Below, piece after piece: positions 37,773 to 47,011 of a stretch of 64,000 nt of DNA. Under the pieces are notes generated by a model. That model did not search any database. It was not told the DNA's origin and worked only from the letters and a program-made list of their open reading frames with translations. This DNA comes from Dyella kyungheensis (lineage in GTDB: Bacteria; Pseudomonadota; Gammaproteobacteria; Xanthomonadales; Rhodanobacteraceae). The position numbers were made by a program, and so were the translations under genes. The stretch spans positions 427,306 through 491,305 of the forward strand of contig NZ_JADIKC010000007.1 in NCBI RefSeq assembly GCF_016905005.1, given 5' to 3'. The first letter of the stretch is position 1. Every line of letters begins with the position of its first letter.

Positions 37773-39059
37773 TCAACCGAACACGATGCTCGCGATGGCG
37801 CCGTTGGTATCCGTGCGCGGACGCATCGACACGTCCCAGCCGTAGAGATCGCACAGGCGACGCACGATCGCCAGACCAAGGCCCGCACCGCTGCCGCCTG
37901 CACCTTCGCCACGCACGCCGCGCTGGAACAGGCGCTCGGCATCTTCGGGCTTGATGCCCGGGCCGGTATCGATGATTTCGATGCGATTGGCGCTCACTTC
38001 CACCGTCACGCGACCTTCGAGCGTGTACTTGATGGCATTGCCGATCAAATTGGTCAGCGCCACCGCCAGCACCGAGGCCGGCGCATTCACGCTCACCGGC
38101 TGGCGCACGCTCAACTCCACTTCGAGCGGCTTGTCGCGCATCTGCGGACGCTGGCTTTCGATGACATCGGAAGCCACCTTGCCCACGTCAGTGGTTTCGC
38201 CACGCGTGGGACCGCGACGTTCGGCGCGAGACAGCAGCAACAACGCCTCGATCAGCTCGGTCGCCTGACGCGACGAGCGCTCGATGCGCTTGAGGCGTTC
38301 GCGCAACTTGTCGGTGAGATCGGGCGAGCCCTGCAACAATTCGGTTGTGCTGGAAATGACTGCCAGCGGCGTGCGCAGTTCGTGGCTCACGTCGGAGTTG
38401 AACTCGCGGTCGCGCTCCACCATCGCGGTGAGTCGCTGGGAATATTCATCCAGCACCAGCGCCAGCTCGCCCACTTCGTCATCGGCGAAGTGTGGCGCAA
38501 GGAGCTCGGCCTTGCCGTTCTTGCGAAAATCACGCAGCCGTTGTGCCAAATCGCTTACCGGTTTCAGAACTTTGCGCGATAACCAGAAGCCAAGTACAAG
38601 TGACAGCAGCCCAAACAAAAACACCGCGGCGACCACACTGACAATCAGCTGCCGCTTGCCCAACTCTTCTCGCGAAACGTCGTAGCGGACGAAACTGATG
38701 ATGCCGTTCTCTCGGTACACCGCCAGCTTGTAGTGATGCGGGGTTCCATCCTCCGCCAGCTCGTTGATGTCGTGTATACCGGTATCCAGGTTCTGCCACG
38801 GCAGCGGCGCCTTGTAGATCGTGCGCTCACTCTTCGTCATGCCCGTGATTAGGCGCGAGCCCGGACCGGGCGCATCGGGATGCGCCTGCGCAAATTGGTT
38901 CGCATATTTCGCATCATCCATCAGGCTGGAGTTGACCAACTGGTCCTCCACCCTGCTACGGATGTTCAGCGCCGCAAACGCGAACAACGCGCTGAGGCCG
39001 AAACCGAACAGCGCGAACGAAACGACAAGGCGAAACCTGAGCTTACGCCTGGACTGCAT
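37773..39059 (-). CDS. Membrane sensor histidine kinase
   Basis: A 428-residue EnvZ-type kinase. Two membrane segments (about 10-33 and 137-160) flank a periplasmic sensor of about 100 residues, then HAMP, the dimerisation box DVSHELRTPL (His226), and an ATPase domain with N box NLIGNAIKYT, G1 DTGPGI and G2 GAGLGLAI. The ATG at 39059 (MQSRRKLRF) overlaps the regulator gene by 17 bases and replaces a longer start. It pairs with the regulator directly upstream. The signal is unknown; the sensor domain shape recalls ColS-like kinases, but this is a weak impression. Confidence 0.93.
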   Translation of the reverse strand: MQSRRKLRFRLVVSFALFGFGLSALFAFAALNIRSRVEDQLVNSSLMDDAKYANQFAQAHPDAPGPGSRLITGMTKSERTIYKAPLPWQNLDTGIHDINELAEDGTPHHYKLAVYRENGIISFVRYDVSREELGKRQLIVSVVAAVFLFGLLSLVLGFWLSRKVLKPVSDLAQRLRDFRKNGKAELLAPHFADDEVGELALVLDEYSQRLTAMVERDREFNSDVSHELRTPLAVISSTTELLQGSPDLTDKLRERLKRIERSSRQATELIEALLLLSRAERRGPTRGETTDVGKVASDVIESQRPQMRDKPLEVELSVRQPVSVNAPASVLAVALTNLIGNAIKYTLEGRVTVEVSANRIEIIDTGPGIKPEDAERLFQRGVRGEGAGGSGAGLGLAIVRRLCDLYGWDVSMRPRTDTNGAIASIVFG

Positions 39060-39729
39060 CCGGTTCGACCATGCGGTATCCAATGCCGTGACGTGTGTGG
39101 ATCAGCGGCTTGTCGAAGGGCTTGTCGATGGCCGCACGCAAGCCGTGGATGTGCACACGAAGGGAGTCGCTATCGGGCAATTCTTCGCCCCACACGCGCT
39201 GTTCCAGATCCTGGCGGGTGACCACCGAGGGACTGGCTTCCATCAGCGCCTGCAGCAACTTCAGGCCGATCGGATTGAGCTGGATCGACTTGCCCTCGCG
39301 GGTGACCGTGAGCGTGTCCAGGTTGTAGGTGAGATCGCCCACCTTCAGCACGCGGCTCTGCGGACCCTTGCCGCGGCGAGCCAGCACTTCCAGGCGCGCC
39401 GCCAGTTCCTGCAGGGCGAACGGCTTGGTCATGTAATCGTCGGCGCCGGACTCGAAGCCGGTGAGCTTCTGCTCCAGCGCGTCGCGGGCGGTGAGCATGA
39501 GGATGGGCGTCTGCTTGTGCGCTTCGTGGCGCAGCTTGCGGGCCACATCCAGGCCATCCATGCCCGGCAGGGTCAGGTCGAGCACGATCACGTCGAAATC
39601 ATGCACCACGGCCAGGTGCAGGCCGGTGACGCCGTCGCCGGCGAAATCCACCACATGACCCCGGTCTTCCAGATAATCGCCGATGTTCGTCGCGATATCG
39701 CTGTTGTCTTCGATCACCAATACGCGCAT
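39043..39729 (-). CDS. OmpR/PhoB-family response regulator
   Basis: A 228-residue regulator. The receiver domain (1-120) has the acidic pair ED (7-8), phospho-acceptor Asp51 and Lys102. The C-terminal winged helix (about 130-225) has DSLRVHIHGLRAAIDKPF and HTRHGIGYR, the OmpR pattern. The ATG at 39729 follows a perfect GGAGG. It is cotranscribed with the kinase gene. Related to ColR-type regulators of xanthomonads in style, not proven. Confidence 0.95.
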   Translation of the reverse strand: MRVLVIEDNSDIATNIGDYLEDRGHVVDFAGDGVTGLHLAVVHDFDVIVLDLTLPGMDGLDVARKLRHEAHKQTPILMLTARDALEQKLTGFESGADDYMTKPFALQELAARLEVLARRGKGPQSRVLKVGDLTYNLDTLTVTREGKSIQLNPIGLKLLQALMEASPSVVTRQDLEQRVWGEELPDSDSLRVHIHGLRAAIDKPFDKPLIHTRHGIGYRMVEPDAVQA

Positions 39730-40030
39730 GCATCCTCCATACGCAGCCGGCATGAGGGCCGACCGAGGCAACAAGCTTAACAAGCTTGTGCCGGGGAAAG
39801 GGGGCCTTGGCGGCCGCGAAACTGAACAAGTATCGAAATCGGGCAAGAAAAAAGCCCAGGCCGCTCGACTCGTGGTCGCTCGCCTGGGCTCAAGCTACTG
39901 CCCCGATACCGAAATCTGCTGTCACCAGACCTTGCGGAAAGTGCCAGACACATTGCAGTGGGGCCTTTATAGGTGCCCCGCAGTTACATCGCGGTTAACC
40001 GGTACTCACGCCACCGTTAACCGCCACCGC
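39730..40030 (-). other. Intergenic region with candidate small RNA
   Basis: No coding frame with family features is present in these 301 bases. On the minus strand a GGGGC...GCCCC hairpin near 39960-39985 encloses TATAAA, then about 80 bases run to the strong terminator. The region ends with the ribosome site of the response regulator gene. Confidence 0.4.
39847..39890 (-). terminator. Strong terminator, possible end of a small RNA
   Basis: AGCCCAGGC and GCCTGGGCT form a perfect 9-bp stem around a 26-base loop that can fold further, followed on the minus strand by six T residues. It lies about 140 bases after the stop of the small secreted protein gene and about 120 bases before the response regulator. 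An upstream TATAAAGG (39963-39970) would allow a separate transcript of about 100 bases. Confidence 0.8.
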
Positions 40031-40522
40031 TCAGTGACCGCCGACGGCGCTCTGGCGGCTCTGGTTCTGGATGTCCTGCAAGGTGCGCTGGGACTGGTCG
40101 TTCTCCAGGTTGATCTGGCGCTGCGTCTTGCACACCGTCTTGGGAATGTTCGAACCCATCGGCTTGATCTGTTCGCACACCTGACGGTCGCCGTCGTGAC
40201 GGGTCAGGATGGCGTTCACTTCGGACTGGTTGTTGAACAACTCGACCTTCGAAGGCTGGTCCATCGCATCGACCTTGCCGAACTTGTCGAACAGCGACTC
40301 CATGCTGCTGAGGTCGCGGGTGACCGTTTGCTGGTCGTTCTTGGGGATCGAATCGAACCGACCGCCGGGGGCCATCTGCTGACGAACGTGATCGGCCACT
40401 GCGGCGAATTCGTCCTTGGTGTCGGCCTTGACGTCAGGCTTGGTTTCCTTTGCGTGAACCGACGCCACCTGCAACACGAGCATCATCGCCGCCGCGACCG
40501 GCAGCCAGTACTTCCGCTTCAT
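40031..40522 (-). CDS. Small secreted protein of unknown function
   Basis: A 163-residue protein; the ATG at 40522 (MKRKYWLPVAAAMM) follows a perfect GGAGGA. Residues 1-24 are a signal peptide ending VHA. The middle is helical and charged; near the end VCEQIKPMGSNIPKTVCKTQ has two Cys separated by 14 residues with the 'C..(8)..GS.I...VC.T' pattern seen in many small periplasmic xanthomonad proteins. The tail is Gln/Asn-rich. No function can be named. Confidence 0.8.
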   Translation of the reverse strand: MKRKYWLPVAAAMMLVLQVASVHAKETKPDVKADTKDEFAAVADHVRQQMAPGGRFDSIPKNDQQTVTRDLSSMESLFDKFGKVDAMDQPSKVELFNNQSEVNAILTRHDGDRQVCEQIKPMGSNIPKTVCKTQRQINLENDQSQRTLQDIQNQSRQSAVGGH

Positions 40523-40635
40523 TGTTTTCCTCCACCCTGCGGCATCCCCCCTCGGGACGCGACCTGCAGGAATCCCCATGCTAGGCCGGGCTCCGGCACC
40601 GGGTCAAAGGCCGAAAGGCGGGTTTTGGCAAAAAA

Positions 40636-41553
40636 TTACGCCGCGCGCTGCGGTTTGCGCTTCACCAGGGCCTGGCCGATGCCGGCTTCGCCTTCCAGCA
40701 ACTTGATGATCGCCCCGGCCACGTCCACGCCCGAGGCGGCCTCGATGCCTTCCAGGCCGGGCGAGGCATTCACCTCGAGAATCAAGGGGCCACGCTTGGA
40801 GCGCAGCATGTCCACGCCGGCCACGCCCAAACCCAGGGCGGCGGCGGCCCGCACGGCGATGCGCCGCTCTTCGGCGCTGAGCGTGGCGGCCTTGGCGGTG
40901 GCCCCGCGATGGATGTTGGCGCGGAACTCGCCGGGGCTGGCCTCGCGCTCCATTGCGGCGACCACTTTCTTGCCCACCACGAAGCAGCGCAGGTCGGTGC
41001 CCTTGGCTTCGGCGATGAACTCCTGCACCAGGAAGTTGGCGTAGAGGCCGCGGAACGCCTCGATCACGCTCTGCGAGGCACTGCGCTTTTCGGCCAGCAC
41101 CACGCCGGTGCCCTGGCTGCCTTCGTTGAGCTTGATCACGTGCGGCGGCTCGCCGAGCATGGCCAGCACGTCGGCGGTATCGTCGGGGTTGTCGCCGAAC
41201 ACCGTGGCGGGCATGTCCAGGCCCTGGGCCGCCAGGATCTGCAGCGAGCGCAGCTTGTCGCGCGCGCGCAGCACCGCATCGGACGAGTTGGGCGTGTAGA
41301 CCCCCATCATTTCCAGCTGGCGCAGCACCGCGGTGCCGTAGAAGGTGCTGGTGACGCCGATGCGCGGAATCACCGCATCGATGCCCTTGATCGCCTTGCC
41401 CTTGTAGCGGATCGACATGTTGCCCGGCGCAATGCGCACGTAGCAGCGCAACGGATCGAGCACGCGCACCACATGGCCGCGCTCGCGCGCGACGTCGACC
41501 AGACGTTGCGTCGAATACAGACGGGTGTTGCGCGAGAGGATGGCAATCTTCAT
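40636..41553 (-). CDS. rimK: ATP-grasp glutamate ligase RimK
   Basis: A 305-residue ATP-grasp enzyme that adds glutamate residues to the C-terminus of ribosomal protein S6. The N-terminal domain starts [18 protein letters not shown]; the ATP-grasp domain has [35 protein letters not shown] and the metal site [12 protein letters not shown]. Length fits E. coli RimK. Its start overlaps the stop of the retropepsin-like gene as ATGA, an arrangement like the rimBK pair of pseudomonads. Confidence 0.93.
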   Translation of the reverse strand: MKIAILSRNTRLYSTQRLVDVARERGHVVRVLDPLRCYVRIAPGNMSIRYKGKAIKGIDAVIPRIGVTSTFYGTAVLRQLEMMGVYTPNSSDAVLRARDKLRSLQILAAQGLDMPATVFGDNPDDTADVLAMLGEPPHVIKLNEGSQGTGVVLAEKRSASQSVIEAFRGLYANFLVQEFIAEAKGTDLRCFVVGKKVVAAMEREASPGEFRANIHRGATAKAATLSAEERRIAVRAAAALGLGVAGVDMLRSKRGPLILEVNASPGLEGIEAASGVDVAGAIIKLLEGEAGIGQALVKRKPQRAA

Positions 41554-42005
41554 GAAACACCCGTGATGCCCGCCCGGAGGGGTCGAGGCTGTGTATAGGA
41601 AAGCGCAGGGTCCACCGCGAATCGCCCGTGCAACGCACTACGACCGAGCAGCATGGGAAACAGCATATGGCGCCTGTCGGTCAAATTGATGTCGACGGCA
41701 AAGCGCTCGCCGGCCAGTACCACGTCCGTGCGGATGAACCAGCGCAAGGTGCGCCGGCCGCCCGTATCGGTGACCGCCCGGCGATCCAGCGCCAACGTCT
41801 CGCAGGTCACCGCGATGCGATGCCGGCCGCCCACGGACACCGAAAAACGCAGCCACGTATCGCCCGCGCGCTCGAAACTCTCCAGCGTGTCCACGTGCAG
41901 TGAACTGCTACGCGCGCCGGTATCGAGTTTGGCTTTGAGCAGAGGAATGCCGAGCATCGGCAATGCCAAGCGCTCCCGCCAGCCGAGGGTGTTCACATCC
42001 GCCAT
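41550..42005 (-). CDS. RimB-like retropepsin-type protease (ATP-dependent zinc protease family)
   Basis: A 151-residue protein of the small aspartic-protease-like family known as 'ATP-dependent zinc protease' (PF05618) and as RimB in pseudomonads. [12 protein letters not shown] (catalytic Asp28) and [16 protein letters not shown] are the two family motifs. RimB is reported to work with RimK on poly-glutamate tails of S6. Coupled to rimK by an ATGA overlap, so it is read first. No signal peptide. Confidence 0.88.
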   Translation of the reverse strand: MADVNTLGWRERLALPMLGIPLLKAKLDTGARSSSLHVDTLESFERAGDTWLRFSVSVGGRHRIAVTCETLALDRRAVTDTGGRRTLRWFIRTDVVLAGERFAVDINLTDRRHMLFPMLLGRSALHGRFAVDPALSYTQPRPLRAGITGVS

Positions 42006-42052
42006 GATCAGCGTACGCCGCGTGTAGGGAGCTCGTGGGGGTCGGGAGCAAA

Positions 42053-42126
42053 TGGAGCGGGTGAAGGGAATCGAACCCTCGTCAGTAGCTTGGGAAGCTA
42101 CAGCTCTACCATTGAGCTACACCCGC
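42053..42126 (-). tRNA. tRNA-Gly (anticodon CCC)
   Basis: On the minus strand GCGGGTG pairs with CACCCGC as acceptor stem, followed by T and an encoded CCA. The D arm is GCTC-AATGGTA-GAGC, the anticodon arm GTAGC-TTCCCAA-GCTAC gives CCC, and the T arm contains GGTTCGATTCC. All arms pair. Confidence 0.97.
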
Positions 42127-42461
42127 AACGCCCGACGATGGTAACCCGCCTCCGCGGGCCTTGGGAACCGCCGATGGCGAACGTCCGACGGATCGGTGCA
42201 TCGGCGGCCGATGGCATCGCGACATGACGCAGCGGTCGCCGGCATTCATTTCGCGTTGCGCTCCGCCTGCCACAGCCGAACACGGCGTGAACCGGACATG
42301 GCGGCCGGCTGAACCACTTTTTCTGCGGGCACGGCCGGTCCTTGCGATGGACGGAGCACACATCCGCATAATGCGTCCGTCGGCGCCCGCAATCCCTATG
42401 CGTTCTTGCGGGTGACGCCACCCTTCCGCGATGCCCATCGCGTCCAGCTCCGGAGAACCCG
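42127..42461. other. Intergenic region between tRNA-Gly and the FecR-type gene
   Basis: This 335-base stretch should hold the promoters of the divergent tRNA gene and downstream gene. Short open frames in it look like chance. I see no repeat or hairpin terminator. The end carries CCGGAGAACCC, a ribosome site for the following ATG at 42462. Confidence 0.5.
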
Positions 42462-44777
42462 ATGCGTGTGCTTACTGCTTTCCTGACGTCGCCGCACCAC
42501 CGGCGATGGATGGCAGCGGCCTTGTTGCTCTGTGCCAGCGGGTTGACCCAGGCGCAGACCCAGGCGCCACCCGATGACAACGGCGCCGGCGATCCGCCGT
42601 CGCGCATCGCACGGCTCTCCTATCGCGAGGGCGATGTGGGGCTGTTGCCGGCCGGCGAGAAAGACTGGGGCGACGCCAGCCTCAACCGTCCGCTGACCAC
42701 CGGCGACCGCCTTTCCACCGGCGACGGCGCACGCGCCGAACTGCAGCTGGACAGCGGCACGCTACGCATCGCCGACGATTCCAATTTCGGCTTCCTCACC
42801 CTCAACGACCAGCTCACCCAGGTCGAACTGACCCAGGGCACGGCGAGCGTGACAGTGCAGGGCCTGGACGATGGCCAGAGCTACGAAATCGATACGCCCA
42901 CGGTGGCGCTGGTGATCGATCAACCGGGCAGCTATCGGGTGGACATCAGCGAGGACGGCAAGTCCACCCGCGTCACCGACTTCGCCGGACACGCCACGGT
43001 CTATGGCGAGGGCGGCGCGCAGCGCATGGTGGCCGCGGGCCGCTCGTACGAGTTCGTCGATTCGTCGCTGAGCGTGGTGTCCATCAACGACATCCAGGGC
43101 GGCGACGATTTCGACGCCTGGGTGGATGGCCGCAACCAGCAGTACGCCTCCACCCCGGCCGACCCGAACGTGTCGCCGGACATCGTGGGTGCCCAGGATC
43201 TCAATCAATACGGCAACTGGCAGAACGATCCCGACTACGGCCAGGTCTGGTATCCCGCCAGCGTGGGTGCCGACTGGTCGCCCTATAGCGATGGCCACTG
43301 GTCGTACGTCGGCCCATGGGGCTGGACCTGGGTGGACGCCGCGCCCTGGGGTTTCGCGCCCTATCACTACGGCCGCTGGGCCCATGTGCGCAACCGCTGG
43401 GGCTGGGTGCCGGGCCCGGTCGGCGTGCGCCCGGTCTATGCGCCGGCGCTGGTGGCCTTCGTCGGCGGCGGCGTGTCGATCGGCGTGGGCGGCCCGGTGG
43501 GCTGGTTCCCGCTAGGACCGGGCGAGGTCTACAACCCGTGGTATCGCGCCAGCCGCGGTTACTACACCAACGTCAACGTCACCAATATCTATGTGCGCAA
43601 CAACCGCAACCTGGTGATCAACAACATCAACAACCGCTACAACTATTTCCGCGATGGCCGCCCCATGCCCAACGAGCGGTACATGAACCGCGACGTGCCG
43701 CATGCGTTCCGCGCCATGTCGGGGCAGGATTTCGTGGCCGCGCGCAACGCCCGCAACCATATGGCGCAGGTCGACCCGCGCCGCTTTTCCGAAGCGGCGG
43801 TGATGCCGCGCGGCGTCAGCGGCCTCAACCCCGTGCGGGCGAGTTTTGCGCCGCCGCGCGCCAACACGGCGCGTCCGCTGCCGGCCGGCGGATTCCAGCG
43901 CGAGGTGGTGGCGCGTACGCCGCCGGCCGCGGGCTTCGGCGGTCGACCGGTGAATGTCGCCGGTGCACCGCGCATGGCACCCACGCCGAACAATGTGCGG
44001 CTGCTCAATGGCCAGGGTCCCGGCATGCGGGGCGCGAACCCTGCGCGCCCCCAGGATTTCTCGGCGGCACAGCCCAATGCCGGGCCTCGGGGCAATGCGC
44101 CCGCTGCCCGCCCGATGCCTCGCGGCGACAACGAACCGGCCGCGATGCGCGCGGGCGAGTTGCCCTCTGCCCGCTTCGCCCGGCCGAATGCGCAGCCGCG
44201 CGGCGAAAACAACCAGCCGCGTCCCGGCGTGAGCTTCATCCCCAGCGCCGACTCGGACCGCATGCGCGGCCAGGCGGCGCCCGGCACGCTGCCGAATGCG
44301 CCCCGCATCGAACCGGCCCAGCCGCAGCAGGCACGCCAGGACAACGCCGAGCGATTCCAGCGCGACAACGCCATGCAGCAGCGCCAGGACGTCCAGCAAC
44401 AGCAGATGCAGCAGCGACGGGTCCAGCAACAGCAGCAATTGGAGCAGCGGCAGCAGATGCAGCAGCAGGACGTCCTGCAGCAGCGCGAGCGGATGCAGCA
44501 ACAGAGGCAGCCGCCTGATGCCCTGCAGCAGCGGCAGCAGATGCAGCAACAGGAAGCCCAGCAGCGCCAGGCCATGCAGCAGCAGATGCAGCAGCGCGAC
44601 GCCATGCAGCAACGCCAGCAGATGCAACAGCGGCAGGAGATGCAGCAGCGCTACGAGGCGCCCCGCAACAATCCGCAGCCGCAGCCCCAACAGGCACGGC
44701 CGGAGCAGCGTCAGCAGCAGCAGTCGAACCACGAGGAACGCCACCCGGCGCCACGGCGGGACGACCAGCAGCGTTGA
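42462..44777 (+). CDS. FecR-domain / DUF6600-type secreted protein with Gln-rich tail
   Basis: A 771-residue protein with a signal peptide (1-31, ending TQAQ/A). Residues about 47-205 are FecR-like ([18 protein letters not shown], then a short strand repeat). About 240-370 hold tryptophan-tyrosine repeats ([40 protein letters not shown]) of the DUF6600/YXWGXW kind. Beyond 400 the chain is low-complexity: Pro/Ala/Arg/Asn-rich, then from about 610 nearly half Gln with Met and Arg in MQQR/QQQM repeats. Likely periplasmic or cell-surface. Function unknown; such proteins are common in proteobacteria as 'FecR family'. The tail could form a coiled coil or a disordered brush. Confidence 0.88.
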   Translation: MRVLTAFLTSPHHRRWMAAALLLCASGLTQAQTQAPPDDNGAGDPPSRIARLSYREGDVGLLPAGEKDWGDASLNRPLTTGDRLSTGDGARAELQLDSGTLRIADDSNFGFLTLNDQLTQVELTQGTASVTVQGLDDGQSYEIDTPTVALVIDQPGSYRVDISEDGKSTRVTDFAGHATVYGEGGAQRMVAAGRSYEFVDSSLSVVSINDIQGGDDFDAWVDGRNQQYASTPADPNVSPDIVGAQDLNQYGNWQNDPDYGQVWYPASVGADWSPYSDGHWSYVGPWGWTWVDAAPWGFAPYHYGRWAHVRNRWGWVPGPVGVRPVYAPALVAFVGGGVSIGVGGPVGWFPLGPGEVYNPWYRASRGYYTNVNVTNIYVRNNRNLVINNINNRYNYFRDGRPMPNERYMNRDVPHAFRAMSGQDFVAARNARNHMAQVDPRRFSEAAVMPRGVSGLNPVRASFAPPRANTARPLPAGGFQREVVARTPPAAGFGGRPVNVAGAPRMAPTPNNVRLLNGQGPGMRGANPARPQDFSAAQPNAGPRGNAPAARPMPRGDNEPAAMRAGELPSARFARPNAQPRGENNQPRPGVSFIPSADSDRMRGQAAPGTLPNAPRIEPAQPQQARQDNAERFQRDNAMQQRQDVQQQQMQQRRVQQQQQLEQRQQMQQQDVLQQRERMQQQRQPPDALQQRQQMQQQEAQQRQAMQQQMQQRDAMQQRQQMQQRQEMQQRYEAPRNNPQPQPQQARPEQRQQQQSNHEERHPAPRRDDQQR

Positions 44778-44866
44778 GGGTCCGTACCGCCCTCGGGAGG
44801 CCCGGCACCGCCGGGCCTCTTCATGTCCGGGGCGGCATTCGGGCCGCCAGCCGCTACAATGGACGG

Positions 44867-45067
44867 ATGCACATCACGCTCAATGGCAGTCCGCGCGACT
44901 GCGCCCCCGCCACCACGGTCGCCCAGTTGCTTGAAGACGCCGGTTACGGCCAGCGCCGCGTCGCCGTGGAAGTGAACCAAGAGATCGTCCCGCGCAGCCT
45001 GCATGCCAGCCACAGCCTGGCCGACGGCGACCGCGTGGAAATCGTCCATGCCATCGGCGGCGGTTGA
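44867..45067 (+). CDS. thiS: Sulfur carrier protein ThiS
   Basis: A 66-residue ubiquitin-fold sulfur carrier for thiazole synthesis, starting [20 protein letters not shown] and ending AIGGG, the Gly-Gly end that becomes thiocarboxylate. It lies 60 bases upstream of thiG on the same strand, the usual pair. The 'TACAAT' box just before the start (44855-44860) may be a -10. Confidence 0.93.
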   Translation: MHITLNGSPRDCAPATTVAQLLEDAGYGQRRVAVEVNQEIVPRSLHASHSLADGDRVEIVHAIGGG

Positions 45068-45127
45068 TCGCCCCGGCATGCGCGCTCATGCGACGCCAGG
45101 GCGTCGCCGCAGACTGAAGAACTCCCC

Positions 45128-45928
45128 ATGAATATCAAGACGCTCGATGCTTCCGATCCGCTGATCATTGCCGGCAAGAGCTACGGCTCGCGCCTGCTCA
45201 CCGGCACCGGCAAGTACAAGGATTTCGACGAGACGCGCCGCGCCAGCCAGGCCGCGGGCGCCGAGATCGTCACGGTGGCCATCCGCCGCGTGAACCTCGG
45301 CCAGGACGCCGGCCAGCCCAACCTGCTGGACGCGCTGCCGCCCGACGAGTTCACCCTGCTGCCGAACACCGCCGGTTGCTACAACGCCGCGGACGCCGTG
45401 CGCACCTGCAAGCTGGCGCGCGAGCTGCTGGACGGCCACAAGCTGGTGAAACTGGAAGTGCTGGGCGACCAGCGCACGCTGTTCCCCGATGTGGTGGAAA
45501 CGCTCAAGGCCGCCGAAGCGCTGGTCGCCGACGGGTTCGACGTGATGGTCTACACCAGCGACGATCCGATCCTGGCCAAGCGCCTGGAAGAGATCGGCTG
45601 CGTGGCGGTGATGCCGCTGGCCGCGCCGATCGGCTCGGGCCTTGGCATCCAGAATCGCTACAACCTGCTGGAAATCATCGAGAACGCCAAGGTGCCGATC
45701 ATCGTCGATGCCGGCGTGGGCACCGCCTCCGATGCCGCCATTGCGATGGAGCTGGGCTGCGACGGCGTGCTGATGAACAGCGCCATCGCCGGCGCGAAAG
45801 ACCCGGTGCTGATGGCGCACGCCATGAAGCTGGCCATCCAGGCCGGTCGCGCTGCCTTCAAGGCCGGCCGCATCCCGCGCAAGCGTTTTGCCTCGGCGTC
45901 CAGTCCGATCGACGGCACCATCGGCTGA
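45128..45928 (+). CDS. thiG: Thiazole synthase ThiG
   Basis: A 266-residue TIM-barrel enzyme that makes the thiamine thiazole ring from DXP, dehydroglycine or glycine imine and ThiS thiocarboxylate. [13 protein letters not shown] near the start, the Schiff-base Lys108 in LVKLEVLGD, and [18 protein letters not shown] near the phosphate site are conserved. Ribosome site is GAAGAAC; thiS precedes it. No TPP riboswitch is seen in the short upstream gap. Confidence 0.95.
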   Translation: MNIKTLDASDPLIIAGKSYGSRLLTGTGKYKDFDETRRASQAAGAEIVTVAIRRVNLGQDAGQPNLLDALPPDEFTLLPNTAGCYNAADAVRTCKLARELLDGHKLVKLEVLGDQRTLFPDVVETLKAAEALVADGFDVMVYTSDDPILAKRLEEIGCVAVMPLAAPIGSGLGIQNRYNLLEIIENAKVPIIVDAGVGTASDAAIAMELGCDGVLMNSAIAGAKDPVLMAHAMKLAIQAGRAAFKAGRIPRKRFASASSPIDGTIG

Positions 45929-45932
45929 TTCC

Positions 45933-46646
45933 ATGAGCGATACGCACGACCACGACGACGCCGAACAGCCGCCCTTCATGCGCCGCATCCGCAGCTTCGT
46001 GCTGCGCGAAGGGCGCATGACGCCGGCGCAACAACGCGCCTTCGACGAGCACTGGGCCCGCTTCGGCATCGACTACAGCGGCTCGCCGCAGGACTTTGCC
46101 TCACGCTTTGGCCGCAGCGTCCCGCTGGTGCTGGAGATCGGCTTCGGCAACGGCGAAGCGCTGGCGTGGGCGAGCGAGCACGACCTGCAGCGCGACTTCA
46201 TCGGCGTGGAAGTGCATGGCCCCGGCGTGGGCCGCCTGATGAACGCGCTGGCCGCGCGCGATGCCGGCAACGTGCGTCTGTACAAGCACGATGCCGTGGA
46301 AGTGCTGGAAAACGAGATCCCGCCCGGCACCCTGGCCGAAGCGCGCATCTGGTTTCCCGACCCGTGGCACAAGAAACGCCACAACAAGCGCCGCATCATC
46401 CAGCCCGACTTCGTGGCCCTGCTCGCCTCGCGCATGGCATCCAACGGCCTGCTGCACCTGGCCACCGACTGGCAGCCCTACGCCGAGCACATGCTCGAGG
46501 TGATGGAAGCCGCCCCCGCCTGGCACAACGAGCTCGGCCCCGGCCAGTACGCCGAAAAACCTGCCTGGCGCATCGAGACCCACTTCGAACGCCGCGGACT
46601 CAAACTGGGTCATGGCGTGTGGGATCTGCTGTACCGCAAGCGCTAG
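45933..46646 (+). CDS. trmB: tRNA (guanine-N7)-methyltransferase TrmB
   Basis: A 237-residue SAM-dependent methyltransferase that makes m7G46 in tRNA. The SAM site [13 protein letters not shown] (about 63-75) and the catalytic-substrate region [16 protein letters not shown] (about 136-151) are characteristic. The ATG at 45933 is four bases after the thiG stop, so the gene is coupled to thiamine synthesis genes, as in related bacteria. Confidence 0.95.
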   Translation: MSDTHDHDDAEQPPFMRRIRSFVLREGRMTPAQQRAFDEHWARFGIDYSGSPQDFASRFGRSVPLVLEIGFGNGEALAWASEHDLQRDFIGVEVHGPGVGRLMNALAARDAGNVRLYKHDAVEVLENEIPPGTLAEARIWFPDPWHKKRHNKRRIIQPDFVALLASRMASNGLLHLATDWQPYAEHMLEVMEAAPAWHNELGPGQYAEKPAWRIETHFERRGLKLGHGVWDLLYRKR

Positions 46647-47011
46647 AACGAGGCACGCAGTTGCTCCCTCTCCCCTCCGGGGCGAGGGCTGGGGTGAGGG
46701 GCCACGCTGCCTCGACACTGTTTATTGCGAGCTTTTTTTGGCGCACACACGAAGCGCCCGCCTTAGCAACGCCATCTTGAGCACCCGCCCCTCACCCTAA
46801 CCCTCGCCCCGGAGGGGAGAGGGAATCTGCGCCGTATGCCATCGCCATCGAGTAACCGACATGTCGGGCTCGCAGTGCATACACGGTTCACCAGCCCAGC
46901 GCAGCACACGTTTATACTCACGCCTCAAACAGGGACGAGTCGTCGTAGCGTGAAGCTCCCACTGCCCACATCCAACCGTCACCAGGATGCCCGACCAAGG
47001 GGCGCGCGCTA
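46647..47011. other. Intergenic region with repeat and transporter promoter
   Basis: Besides the long inverted repeat, a TTTATACT sequence (near 46909-46917) is a likely -10 box about 100 bases upstream of the transporter gene. No other gene seen. Confidence 0.5.
46666..46823. repeat. Long inverted repeat between trmB and transporter gene
   Basis: Arms at 46666-46701 and 46788-46823 (36 bases each) are inverted copies with two mismatches around an 86-base centre. They consist of C-rich runs (CCCTCTCCCC and GGGGTGAGGGG). This is a well-known dispersed intergenic repeat type in GC-rich proteobacteria. It could fold into a large hairpin after trmB. No transposase or coding frame is present. Confidence 0.8.

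Noticed and set aside
44400-44700. CAG-rich tract as a microsatellite or CRISPR-like array
   Set aside because: It is in-frame coding sequence of irregular Gln codons with no unit of constant length and no spacers.
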